From Chloroflexota bacterium (GTDB taxonomy: Bacteria > Chloroflexota > Dehalococcoidia > SAR202 > UBA11138), in contig JADFHV010000037.1 in the NCBI GenBank assembly GCA_022566975.1, forward strand, positions 1-10,933: a stretch of 10,933 nt of DNA, in the 5' to 3' direction. The notes beneath the pieces were generated by a model. The model had not been told where the DNA came from. It searched no databases and saw nothing but the letters and a program-made list of their open reading frames with translations. The position numbers and the translations under genes were made by a program. Shown piece by piece: positions 1 to 6,379 of this stretch (positions are counted from its first letter, which is position 1; every line of letters starts with the position of its first letter).

Positions 1-511
1 GGTTCAGGTAGGAGAATAGGAAGCACACCGCCAAGGCATCCACCCCTTCTCGGGCAAGGGCGTCCAGCGCCCGGTCAAGGGCCTCCTCATCCAGCGGGAC
101 CTCGACCGCGCCGTCGGAGCGCACCCGCTCCGGGACACCCAGCCGTAGATACCTGGGGACCAGAGGCTCGACCGGTGTCATCCGGAGGTTGTAGCGGTCC
201 TCCTTCAGCCCCTCACGCATCTCCAGCAGGTCCCTGAACCCTTCGGTGGTAATGAGGCCGACCTTGGCTCCCTTGCGCTCGACCAGGGTGTTGGTGGCGA
301 TAGTGGTGCCGTGGATGATGCGCTCCGTCTGGGCCAGCAGGCCTTCCAGCGAGACGCCAAACGCCGCAGCCACGTCTTCGAGCCCGACGAGCAGCCCATC
401 GGACGGGTCCTGCGGCGTAGAAGGAGTCTTGAAGGTCCGGGGCGGCTCTCCCTCTCGCTCCACCACCAGGTCAGTGAAGGTGCCGCCCACGTCTATCCCG
501 ATCTTAAACAC
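1..511 (-). CDS. Hydantoinase/oxoprolinase family protein, HyuA-type subunit (N-terminal part, runs off left edge)
   Basis: The visible 170 codons encode the N-terminal domain of the hydantoinase A/5-oxoprolinase/acetone carboxylase beta superfamily. These enzymes open cyclic amides such as hydantoins or 5-oxoproline, usually with ATP and a HyuB-type partner. Seen: the opening KIGIDVGGTFTDLVV (about residues 3-17), the ASKHA-like phosphate-binding strand-turn of this family, then HGTTIATNTLVERKGAKVGLIT (67 onward), the conserved second motif. The start is taken as GTG at 511. No ATG, GTG or TTG lies just upstream in frame, and no clear Shine-Dalgarno sequence precedes it, so translation may be coupled to the oxidoreductase whose stop lies 13 bp upstream. 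The C-terminal part and any HyuB partner are outside the window. Substrate is unknown; pairing with a sarcosine-oxidase-like enzyme hints at N-methylhydantoin/creatinine-type or other cyclic amide breakdown (inference). Confidence 0.9.
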   Translation of the reverse strand, partial: MFKIGIDVGGTFTDLVVEREGEPPRTFKTPSTPQDPSDGLLVGLEDVAAAFGVSLEGLLAQTERIIHGTTIATNTLVERKGAKVGLITTEGFRDLLEMREGLKEDRYNLRMTPVEPLVPRYLRLGVPERVRSDGAVEVPLDEEALDRALDALAREGVDALAVCFLFSYLN

Positions 512-524
512 GGTGTGGGTGGGG

Positions 525-1673
525 TTAGCCTCGGTTGCCGCTGCCCCATGCGGATGACAGGGGCTCGCCTTCGATGAAGCGGGTAGGCCGTAACGGCCGG
601 ATGTCTATATTCGGCGCGTCGCCCGCGATGACGTCGGCCAGGGCTTCCCCGATGGGCGGCCCTAGCTTGAAGGAATGCCCGCTGCCTCCGAAGCAGTCAT
701 AATATCCCTGGACATCGGGCTCAGCGCCTACCAGCGGGTGCCAGTCGTCGGTGATGGTATAGACGGATGCCCATCCGTGGACAAACTCCGCGTGTCGAAG
801 CACGGGCACGCGGTTGAGCAGCGGCTCCATGATGCGCCGGCGACTACCGGGGTCTAGGTCCTCGTCGTAGCTGTCGATGTCGACCGGCTCGATCTCCTTG
901 GGAAAGCCCAGACCGGCCACGACCTTATCGTCGTCCTGGGGGCGGAAATAGAAGCGCAGGCCCGGGTCCGAGACCACCGGAAAGGAGCCGAACTCCAGGG
1001 GCAATCGGAGCACCAGGTCCGTCTCCCTGCTCCAGCGGACCGAGTCGTTCAGACCGACCCACCGGCCCACCTGGCGGCCCCACGGACCCGCCGCGTTCAC
1101 CACTACCGGTGTCTGGACCGCTCCCTGTTCCGTTTCCACCGCTGCCACCCGGTCCCCCGCCAGCCGAATGCCCGTAGCGCCCACGCCTTCATACACCAGC
1201 AGGCCCCATTCCTTCGCCCGCTCGACCAGAATCCGGGTCGTCTTTACCGGGTCGGCATACCCCGAGCGTGGCTCGTAAATGGCCCTGATGACCCCCTCCA
1301 GGTTCAGCTGGGGAGCGAGCTCGCTGACCTCCTCCACTAGGAGGCCCTTAACCTCCACACCGTTGTCTATCTCCGTCTGCAGTATGTGATCACCGGTGGC
1401 ATCTGTGTTTTCGTCCAGAAGCAGCAGGAAGCCCACCTGCCGGAAACCGGAATCCCCGCCCAGCTCCTCGTGATCGTGCTCAAACATCTGGACAGCGCGC
1501 CAGGCGAGTTGCGCCGTCACCTGATTGGAGTAGTAGGTGCGAACATTGGCCGCCGAATGTCCGGTGCTTGCGGACGCGAGGGAACGCTTCTCGAGCAGCA
1601 CAACCTTGCCAAAACCCCTCTTGGCCAGGAAGTGGGCCGTGCTCGCGCCCAGGATGCCGCCTCCGATTACCAC
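525..1673 (-). CDS. FAD-dependent oxidoreductase, DAO family (sarcosine oxidase beta/glycine oxidase-like)
   Basis: Cytoplasmic flavoprotein expected to oxidise a secondary or primary amine or amino acid (sarcosine, dimethylglycine or similar), giving an imine and a reduced electron acceptor. Seen: the Rossmann FAD-binding motif GGGILG at the extreme N-terminus, followed by the acidic end of the second strand (VVLLEK), an SLASASTGHSAANVR segment where this family contacts the flavin, VVNAAGPWG in the middle, and the C-terminal FAD-contact motif GGSGHSFKLGP (about residues 329-339). The total of 382 aa is normal for the family. The GTG start at 1673 leaves the first beta strand very short. An in-frame CTG at 1694 with GGGGGAG at 1702-1708 would add seven residues (LDKTADA) and looks better, so the true start may be 1694; an in-frame TGA at 1698-1700 blocks anything longer. 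First gene of an operon with the HyuA-like gene. Substrate cannot be read from the sequence. Confidence 0.92.
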   Translation of the reverse strand: MVIGGGILGASTAHFLAKRGFGKVVLLEKRSLASASTGHSAANVRTYYSNQVTAQLAWRAVQMFEHDHEELGGDSGFRQVGFLLLLDENTDATGDHILQTEIDNGVEVKGLLVEEVSELAPQLNLEGVIRAIYEPRSGYADPVKTTRILVERAKEWGLLVYEGVGATGIRLAGDRVAAVETEQGAVQTPVVVNAAGPWGRQVGRWVGLNDSVRWSRETDLVLRLPLEFGSFPVVSDPGLRFYFRPQDDDKVVAGLGFPKEIEPVDIDSYDEDLDPGSRRRIMEPLLNRVPVLRHAEFVHGWASVYTITDDWHPLVGAEPDVQGYYDCFGGSGHSFKLGPPIGEALADVIAGDAPNIDIRPLRPTRFIEGEPLSSAWGSGNRG

Positions 1674-1701
1674 TGCGTCGGCCGTCTTGTCCAGGTCTCA
1701 G

Positions 1702-1708
1702 CTCCCCC
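1702..1708 (-). promoter_or_regulatory. Ribosome-binding site favouring a CTG start for the oxidoreductase
   Basis: On the minus strand GGGGGAG is followed by 7 nt and then CTG at 1694, in frame with the oxidoreductase. The GTG at 1673 lies 28 nt from this site and has no Shine-Dalgarno sequence of its own. Seen in sequence; use of CTG is inference. Confidence 0.4.
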
Positions 1709-1955
1709 TGACCTAAAGGTGCGATCGCTCGGCCATCCACTGAGCCCCACGATCGACGCAGCCAGCATACATGAGCGGCGGGCGGCGTGAAAGGCGCACA
1801 TAGTCGGGCCGCCGCAGCCCTGACGTTTTGTCGTCCGCATACTGGTTGAAAGAGACTTAAGCCAGTGGTCGATTTCAAACGCCGTCAAACCGTCTTCTGC
1901 ACGACGCCGGGGACGGGCCTTGGCGGTTGGCGATACATAGGTCCGAAAAAGACCC
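1709..1955. other. Divergent intergenic region with presumed promoters for both flanking operons
   Basis: Sequence between the left minus-strand operon and the right plus-strand operon; both promoters must lie here or overlap the gene ends. On the plus strand TTGAAA (1846-1851) could be a -35 box, but the hexamer 17 bp downstream, TCGATT, is a poor -10. I see no strong hairpin, operator dyad or RNA gene, and the short open frames on both strands look like chance. Confidence 0.4.
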
Positions 1956-1960
1956 AGGAG
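1956..1960 (+). promoter_or_regulatory. Shine-Dalgarno AGGAG for the cytidylate kinase-like gene
   Basis: AGGAG lies 8 nt upstream of the ATG at 1969 and fixes that start. It is one of the few clear ribosome-binding sites in the window. Confidence 0.75.
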
Positions 1961-1968
1961 AGAGCTAG

Positions 1969-2727
1969 ATGGCGATTATCACACTGTCGGCGGCGGCCTT
2001 CAGCGGTGGGAGGGAGCTGGCTGGCCGCCTCGCCGAAAAGTCTGGCTGCAGGCTCGTGTCCAGAGAAGACATTATCGACAAGACGGGACACTATGGGATG
2101 TCAAGGAACAGGCTGGAGCGGGCGCGTCGCAGGCACGTCGGTATCCTCCGCCGCAGGGACCTGGAGTGGAGCCACTATCTCGCCTATGTTCGGGCCGCCC
2201 TGAGCGGAGACGTTCGTGGAGGGAACCTCGTCTACCTGGGAGATGACGGCCAGGCGGCCCTTTCCGGTTTTCCAAACATGCTTAGCGTTAGTGTCGTAGC
2301 CGATACGGAGTACCGCATCGACAATCTGCTGAACCGCACCGATTACGGCATAGACCGAAAGAGGGCGAAACGGCTCATCGGAAGCATCGATGAGAAGAGG
2401 GCTAGGTGGAGGAGCACGCTCTACGGCGAGGACTCAGAGGACCACTTGAAGTTCGATCTTGTCATCGAGCGAACACTCATGAGTATCCCTGAGGCGTGTG
2501 AGCTCGTGCAGGCGACCGCGGAGCAGCCCCAGTTTCAGCCTACCCCCAAGTCACTGGACCTGATCGAGCGATTGACAGTCGCGGCGGACCTGAGGGCCAG
2601 GATCGCTATGGACCCGGACGTCGTAGACGACCACATCGAGATCGGGGTAAAGGATGGTGTGATCGTCATCACGGGATCGGTAGCTTCCACGCAAGACCTG
2701 GAGGCGATCAGGGGGCTGCTCAATTAA
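1969..2727 (+). CDS. Cytidylate kinase-like family protein with C-terminal partial BON domain
   Basis: A 252-aa protein. Residues 1 to about 180 match the cytidylate-kinase-like family: MAIITLSAAAFSGGRELAGRLAEKSG at the N-terminus, SREDII after it, then HYLAYVRAAL, GNLVYLG, SIDEKRARW and LYGEDSEDHLKFDLVIERTLMSIPEACELV. The nucleotide-binding loop is degenerate: the family usually shows SRxxxSGG or GSGG, whereas here SAAAFSGG lacks the Arg. There is no Walker A lysine in the usual place, so kinase activity is doubtful and a ligand-sensing role is possible. Residues 196-252 resemble a BON domain (DLRARIAMDPDVVDDHIEIGVKDGVIVITGSVAS), but the chain stops at LEAIRGLLN, before the final strand usual in BON domains. 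BON domains typically bind membranes or other ligands. The gene is followed after 31 bp by a DASS permease, so it may regulate or assist transport (inference). The start is fixed by AGGAG. Confidence 0.85.
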   Translation: MAIITLSAAAFSGGRELAGRLAEKSGCRLVSREDIIDKTGHYGMSRNRLERARRRHVGILRRRDLEWSHYLAYVRAALSGDVRGGNLVYLGDDGQAALSGFPNMLSVSVVADTEYRIDNLLNRTDYGIDRKRAKRLIGSIDEKRARWRSTLYGEDSEDHLKFDLVIERTLMSIPEACELVQATAEQPQFQPTPKSLDLIERLTVAADLRARIAMDPDVVDDHIEIGVKDGVIVITGSVASTQDLEAIRGLLN

Positions 2728-2758
2728 CCGCCGGGGACCGGGGCGCGGGTCAGGCGCG

Positions 2759-4477
2759 ATGGCGCGCAAGGGCAGGGAGGACCGCGTCTTGGTCGATATG
2801 GCGCGGCTGGACACGGCCTCGCGGCCGCTACTGGTCGACTACAGCGGCCTGGGTGTCCACAAGCCCCTCTCGGACCGGCTGGTCGGTCGGCCCGGCTACA
2901 GGCCGTTCCTACTGGTTGTTGTTGCGGCCCTGTTTATCGGCGTGGCGCTGCTGCCGGTGCCTGGGAGCCTCGTCGATATGATGTCGGTGGTGAACCCCCC
3001 TGGATATCGCCTGGCGCCCGGCACCAAGACAATCGTTGACTCGGTGAACTACAGCAGCGGGTCCGAGGCCTTCGAAGCGGTCGAGGAGGATGGCCGGCCT
3101 GCCGTTGATGCGCAGGATCTTGCCTCCGCCGAGCAGGTGGCCCGGCGGGCGATGATCATGCTGGGCATTCTCTTCGCCGCCGCGATGCTCTGGGGGACTG
3201 AGGCACTGCCCATCGGAGGCACCGTCATAGTGGTCGCGGTCCTCATGTTCCTCTTTGGGGTCCTGCCCACGGATGAAGTCCCCAACGCGTTCGTGAACGA
3301 CGCTGTCTTCTTCATTATCGGGATCCTGGCCGTCGCGGTCGGCGTGAGCAAGACCGGACTGGACAGACGGATTGGGCTTATCCTTCTGAGTCATATCAAG
3401 AGCGCCAGCGCCTTTGCTTTCATCTTTTTCCCTATCCTTGCGGTACTCGCCGGTTTCCTTTCGGAACATGCCCTGGTGGCGTTCCTTGTCCCCGTCATGA
3501 TGGGCATCTACAGGACCACCTGTGACGTGAATGGGGTCAAGCAAGATAGGGTGCTGGCCATCTTTCTACTGCTGGGGATCTGTTTTACGGCGAATGTCGG
3601 CGGTCCTGCATCCCCGGCTGCAGGCGCCAGAAACGCCATAATGGTGGGGTATTTCGCCGATGCGGGCGTCCCGATAAGTTTCGCGGAGTGGATGAAATAT
3701 GGCATGCCACTCGTTCCGGTGCTGGCGCTTACGGTCGGAGCTTACATGTACCTCCGTTGCAAGCCCAAGATGCTTGTCAAGGACTTCAACCCCAGCGAGG
3801 CGGTGAAGCGGGAGGTTGCAAAATTACCCAGATTCGGCGGGCAAGAGGCAATCATGGCCGTCATCCTGGGAGCACTCATCATCGCCTGGATAACTCTCTA
3901 CGATACGTTTGGTCTGGGTGGTGCGACGCTCGCCGCGGTCTCCGCCATGTTCCTGCTGGGGATCATCCGCTGGAGTGATGTGCAGCGTGGTGTGGCCTTC
4001 GACGTGGTGGGGCTGTATGCCGCTGCGTCCGCCATCGCGGTTGGGCTGAGCGTCACCGGCGGAGGACTCTGGCTGGCGAACGAGGTCGTTGGCGTGTTGC
4101 CGCCATTCTTGAGCGAGGGGACGGGGCTGGTGATGGGGGTGAGCATCGTGACCGGCATCCTGACGAACTTCATGAGTGACGGGGCCACCGTCGGCGTGTT
4201 GGGACCTATCGCCTTGCCAATGGCCGAGCTTGGCGACGTATCTCTGTGGAAGGTGGGGTTGATCGTGTCCTTTGCATCTTCGTTTGCCAACGTCCTGATC
4301 GTGGGAACGCCCAATAATGCCATCGCATTCGCTATGAGCAAGGACCCCGAGACAGGGAAGCGACTCCTGAGCGTATTCGACTTCGTTCGATACGGCCTTC
4401 CCCTGACCATTCTGCTGATGCTGGTAATGTGGGTATGGGCCCTGTTCGGGTACTGGTCCATCCTGTCCTGGCCTTAG
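2759..4477 (+). CDS. DASS/SLC13 family (Na_sulph_symp-like) anion permease with altered SNT motifs
   Basis: A 572-aa integral membrane protein of the divalent anion:Na+ symporter family, whose members import dicarboxylates, citrate, sulfate or similar anions. Seen: a hydrophilic N-terminus of about 45 aa, a first membrane helix at about 48-66, an unusually long polar loop (about 67-125), then many hydrophobic segments in the duplicated DASS pattern. GGPASPAAGARNAIM (from about 281) and GTPNNAIAF (from 516) correspond to the family's T-P-containing elements after each hairpin. The two SNT signature positions, which in the family contact substrate and Na+, read SEH (235-237, in FLSEHALVAFLVP) and SDG (473-475, in FMSDGATVGVLGP). 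The substrate is therefore uncertain. The ATG at 2759 has no clear ribosome-binding site. An in-frame TTG at 2789 sits 8-9 nt after GGGAGG, so translation may start there. Probably cotranscribed with the upstream kinase-like gene. Confidence 0.9.
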   Translation: MARKGREDRVLVDMARLDTASRPLLVDYSGLGVHKPLSDRLVGRPGYRPFLLVVVAALFIGVALLPVPGSLVDMMSVVNPPGYRLAPGTKTIVDSVNYSSGSEAFEAVEEDGRPAVDAQDLASAEQVARRAMIMLGILFAAAMLWGTEALPIGGTVIVVAVLMFLFGVLPTDEVPNAFVNDAVFFIIGILAVAVGVSKTGLDRRIGLILLSHIKSASAFAFIFFPILAVLAGFLSEHALVAFLVPVMMGIYRTTCDVNGVKQDRVLAIFLLLGICFTANVGGPASPAAGARNAIMVGYFADAGVPISFAEWMKYGMPLVPVLALTVGAYMYLRCKPKMLVKDFNPSEAVKREVAKLPRFGGQEAIMAVILGALIIAWITLYDTFGLGGATLAAVSAMFLLGIIRWSDVQRGVAFDVVGLYAAASAIAVGLSVTGGGLWLANEVVGVLPPFLSEGTGLVMGVSIVTGILTNFMSDGATVGVLGPIALPMAELGDVSLWKVGLIVSFASSFANVLIVGTPNNAIAFAMSKDPETGKRLLSVFDFVRYGLPLTILLMLVMWVWALFGYWSILSWP

Positions 4478-4568
4478 ACAAGATGGGCGTAGAACGGCCA
4501 GCTATCCTGGATGCGGCGGGAGCCGCCGACCCGTAACGTCTCTCCCGCTCGGCCTGCCTCCTGGGGCG
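4478..4568. other. Short convergent intergenic gap with a weak hairpin
   Basis: The permease and the metallopeptidase gene converge here. GCGGC (4513-4517) and GCCGC (4522-4526) can form a 5-bp stem with a GGGA loop. No T-run follows on either strand, so a classical intrinsic terminator is not shown. Confidence 0.3.
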
Positions 4569-5678
4569 CTAACCTTGGAAGCCGGCGGTCCACTCAGCAT
4601 ATATTCGTTCGCAGCTGGTCCCCGTAACTTCAACTAACGCACGCTCGAAGTTCATCGTTTCCGCAGTCCGGAACGCAACGTCGGGTATGAGGTTCGGACC
4701 ATTTCGCTGGACCAACTCCTCAATGAACTCACCGGCGGTTGCATAGAACAGACTGACCTCAGATGGCGGGAGCTCGCCGGAGCGGGTGCAGAATTCTGTT
4801 GGCTCGAAGAGGGAGTTGCGGGACAGCCAGACGCGTATCCTCCTGGCAGAGCGTTTCGGCCAGTCGCGCCAGCCATCATGTTCGTAGAATGTGGCCACGC
4901 CCTCATGGAACCAGCGTGGGACCAGGTCCATGACAGTCTGCCCCAGAGCCCTGCACATCATCGCATGCACGACCTCGTGGCGGGGGACTGAGGATGGCTT
5001 GATCGTCCCCGCTTCTTCGGCCGCCAGAAGGATCTCCGGGCCGTACACCGTGCACCGGACCGCTCCGGTCAACGACCCGTGTTCGGTGATCGTCGACGGG
5101 GCTTCGAATGCACGCGCGTACAACACCACCGGAACCGGGCCCGCCTGATCGGCGACTCCAAAGGTGCTTGAAAGGCTGGAGCGCGCCCTCTCGAGCTCGG
5201 CCATCGTCCTGTCGACACGGGAAGAGGGAAGGCCGGCGGAATCGCTCACCAGGAACTGACCCGCGGCCGCGCGCGTGTGCCAGCCACGGGTGGCCTGTTC
5301 ATACGTTACGAGGCCAACTACGGGGGCCAAGGCTACTACCAGTATGGACACGTATAGCAGCACTGTGGGCCGGCCTTGCCGGCCTGGCCCGCCGGATGCC
5401 GAGCGAACAGTACGCCGTAGGATGCCTGTCGCGACGACAGCCACCATAGCCGCTGCTGATACGAGAAGCAGCGACAGGAAAAACCTTGGTCCGAGTCGAA
5501 CGAACGGGACTATCAGAATGAGCGCGACACTGAATACGAGCGCCCATGTTGCCAGAAGACCCAGGGCAGTGAGAAGCGCTTGACCCGCCCTGCGAACCGC
5601 CATCCGGGCGGCGCGGCCACTGTGGGGAACCCAAACGAGTGGTCGAAGCGCGGAATCCTGATGTGGAGACGACTCCAT
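4569..5678 (-). CDS. Membrane-anchored HExxH metallopeptidase (peptidase MA-like, gluzincin)
   Basis: With the ATG at 5678, 4 nt after the stop of the upstream gene, the product is 369 aa. Residues about 30-80 form two hydrophobic helices and a third follows the polar GRQGRPT stretch (VLLYVSILVVALAPVVGLVTY). The rest is a soluble domain, probably outside the membrane. Seen: HEVVH at 234-238, the zinc-binding and catalytic motif, and E259 within WFHEGVATFYE, 21 residues later, the expected third zinc ligand of the gluzincin/peptidase-MA type. Cysteines in the soluble part (GAVRCTV, MMCRAL, EFCTRS, GTSCER) might form disulfides. The open frame extends upstream to 5795, but that would overlap the preceding gene by over 100 bp. 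An ATG at 5603 is another option. Neither start has a strong Shine-Dalgarno sequence, so coupling to the upstream gene is likely. Substrate unknown; partners are the preceding membrane protein and perhaps the FHA regulator. Confidence 0.85.
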   Translation of the reverse strand: MESSPHQDSALRPLVWVPHSGRAARMAVRRAGQALLTALGLLATWALVFSVALILIVPFVRLGPRFFLSLLLVSAAAMVAVVATGILRRTVRSASGGPGRQGRPTVLLYVSILVVALAPVVGLVTYEQATRGWHTRAAAGQFLVSDSAGLPSSRVDRTMAELERARSSLSSTFGVADQAGPVPVVLYARAFEAPSTITEHGSLTGAVRCTVYGPEILLAAEEAGTIKPSSVPRHEVVHAMMCRALGQTVMDLVPRWFHEGVATFYEHDGWRDWPKRSARRIRVWLSRNSLFEPTEFCTRSGELPPSEVSLFYATAGEFIEELVQRNGPNLIPDVAFRTAETMNFERALVEVTGTSCERIYAEWTAGFQG

Positions 5679-5682
5679 GGCC

Positions 5683-6135
5683 CTAGGACGATACCGGTAC
5701 TGGATGCCCGGTTCGGCTCTCGGGCAGCAGGTTCGCATCCAACGCCTCTGGCTTGGCAGCGAAGCGACGCAAGCCCCACCCGGCCGCGCCCGCAACGCTG
5801 GCGGAAACCATCAGGGCCTCGTGCCAGCCTACTATACCTAGAAGATCGAACATGGCCGGGGTTCCTAGCGGCAGGTCGGTGGGCCATAGAGAGACCAGTG
5901 CGGTGATGATCAAGCCGAGAGAGACCAGCCGAAAGGCCACGTGTCCCATCCCTCGCCTGTCCATGGACCTCCAGGACAGGACGGCGAGCAGTGCGTACAC
6001 GTCGGCAAAAAGGAGCACCTGAAGGAGCGCCGGCAGTGATGCAATGTAGCCGGACGTTTGAAGCAGTATCAGCAGGGTCGCCAGGATGTAGAATCGTCCC
6101 TCTGCCCACTCGCCTTCGACCCACTTGGACCCCAT
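5683..6135 (-). CDS. Four-helix membrane protein of unknown function
   Basis: A 150-aa protein I do not recognise. It has about four hydrophobic segments: GRFYILATLLILLQTSGYIA, LPALLQVLLFADVYALLAVL, VAFRLVSLGLIITALVSLW and a Gly/Ala-rich one ending in AGAAGWGL. A polar tail of about 30 residues follows (RRFAAKPEALDANLL and on). The start is taken as ATG 6135 because GGAGG lies about 9 nt upstream; the longer TTG version at 6162 has no ribosome-binding site. The stop is 4 nt before the metallopeptidase start, so the two genes almost certainly form one transcript, and the protein may anchor or regulate the peptidase (inference). The promoter region carries the 11-bp repeat array. Confidence 0.7.
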   Translation of the reverse strand: MGSKWVEGEWAEGRFYILATLLILLQTSGYIASLPALLQVLLFADVYALLAVLSWRSMDRRGMGHVAFRLVSLGLIITALVSLWPTDLPLGTPAMFDLLGIVGWHEALMVSASVAGAAGWGLRRFAAKPEALDANLLPESRTGHPVPVSS

Positions 6136-6143
6136 CTCGCATG

Positions 6144-6148
6144 CCCTC
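6144..6148 (-). promoter_or_regulatory. Shine-Dalgarno GGAGG for the membrane protein gene
   Basis: GGAGG on the minus strand stands about 8-9 nt before the ATG at 6135. This is the reason for preferring that start over the upstream TTG at 6162. Confidence 0.6.
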
Positions 6149-6166
6149 CATACAGCCTTCAACGGC

Positions 6167-6172
6167 AGTATG
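6167..6172 (-). promoter_or_regulatory. Candidate -10 box CATACT for the membrane protein/peptidase operon
   Basis: CATACT matches five of six bases of TATACT and lies 18 nt downstream of the last 11-bp repeat on the minus strand, so the repeat array would cover the -35 region. A transcript starting near 6160 would have a leader of about 25 nt containing GGAGG. The layout fits activator-dependent promoters of the PhoB type; the box itself is only a candidate. Confidence 0.45.
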
Positions 6173-6190
6173 GTGGGATGGAGGGGCTAC

Positions 6191-6245
6191 GGCCTGACCG
6201 GACGCTGACCGGAACCTTACAGGTAGCTGACAGGAACCTGACAGG
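6191..6245 (-). repeat. Five tandem 11-bp direct repeats, candidate OmpR/PhoB-type operator array
   Basis: Read on the minus strand the five abutting units are CCTGTCAGGTT, CCTGTCAGCTA, CCTGTAAGGTT, CCGGTCAGCGT and CCGGTCAGGCC (plus-strand boundaries 6235-6245, 6224-6234, 6213-6223, 6202-6212 and 6191-6201). The core CC(T/G)GTCAG recurs every 11 bp, one helical turn, with no spacer. Winged-helix regulators of the OmpR/PhoB family bind such 11-bp direct repeats head to tail, and CTGTCA equals the half-site of the E. coli Pho box. A further CTGA in the same phase lies at 6260-6263. The array sits between an FHA-winged-helix gene and the operon it is expected to control. Repeat structure is seen; the binding protein is inferred. 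Confidence 0.8.
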
Positions 6246-6379
6246 AGGGGATTGGGGTGCTGAAGTGTGGAGCGCACAGCTGATCCAGGGGGCCGGTGGG
6301 AGTGTTGGATGGGGGAGCCGCGCGCTGCCGCGGTCTGGAACAGGGGAATGCGGCCTACGTCAGCCGCCGGACAGCGCGT
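6246..6379. other. Non-coding gap between regulator gene and repeat array, with a GC-rich hairpin
   Basis: CCGCG (6318-6322) and CGCGG (6329-6333) can pair around a CGCTGC loop. It lies just after the stop of the FHA-winged-helix gene in its reading direction and could act as a terminator, but there is no T-run. Otherwise I see nothing here except the isolated in-phase CTGA at 6260-6263. Confidence 0.3.

Noticed and set aside
1386..1790. 134-aa plus-strand frame across the oxidoreductase start
   Set aside because: Antisense to the Rossmann domain coding sequence, no ribosome-binding site and no recognisable features.
2909..3544. 211-aa open frame on the minus strand inside the permease gene
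   Set aside because: It is antisense to a clear membrane transporter; its composition (rich in His, Asp and Arg) mirrors hydrophobic codons of the other strand, and it has no family match or ribosome-binding site.
3898..4461. 187-aa open frame on the minus strand inside the permease gene
   Set aside because: Antisense shadow of the conserved second half of the permease; Ser/Thr/Pro-rich composition with no domain.
6191..6245. CRISPR array or simple satellite
   Set aside because: Units are only 11 bp and abut without spacers; the conserved core and phase match tandem regulator sites rather than a CRISPR.
5513..6277. 254-aa minus-strand frame spanning the membrane protein and peptidase starts
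   Set aside because: Arg/Pro/Ser-rich reading of another frame; it runs through the repeat array and has no domain, whereas the chosen frames have membrane helices and an HExxH motif.
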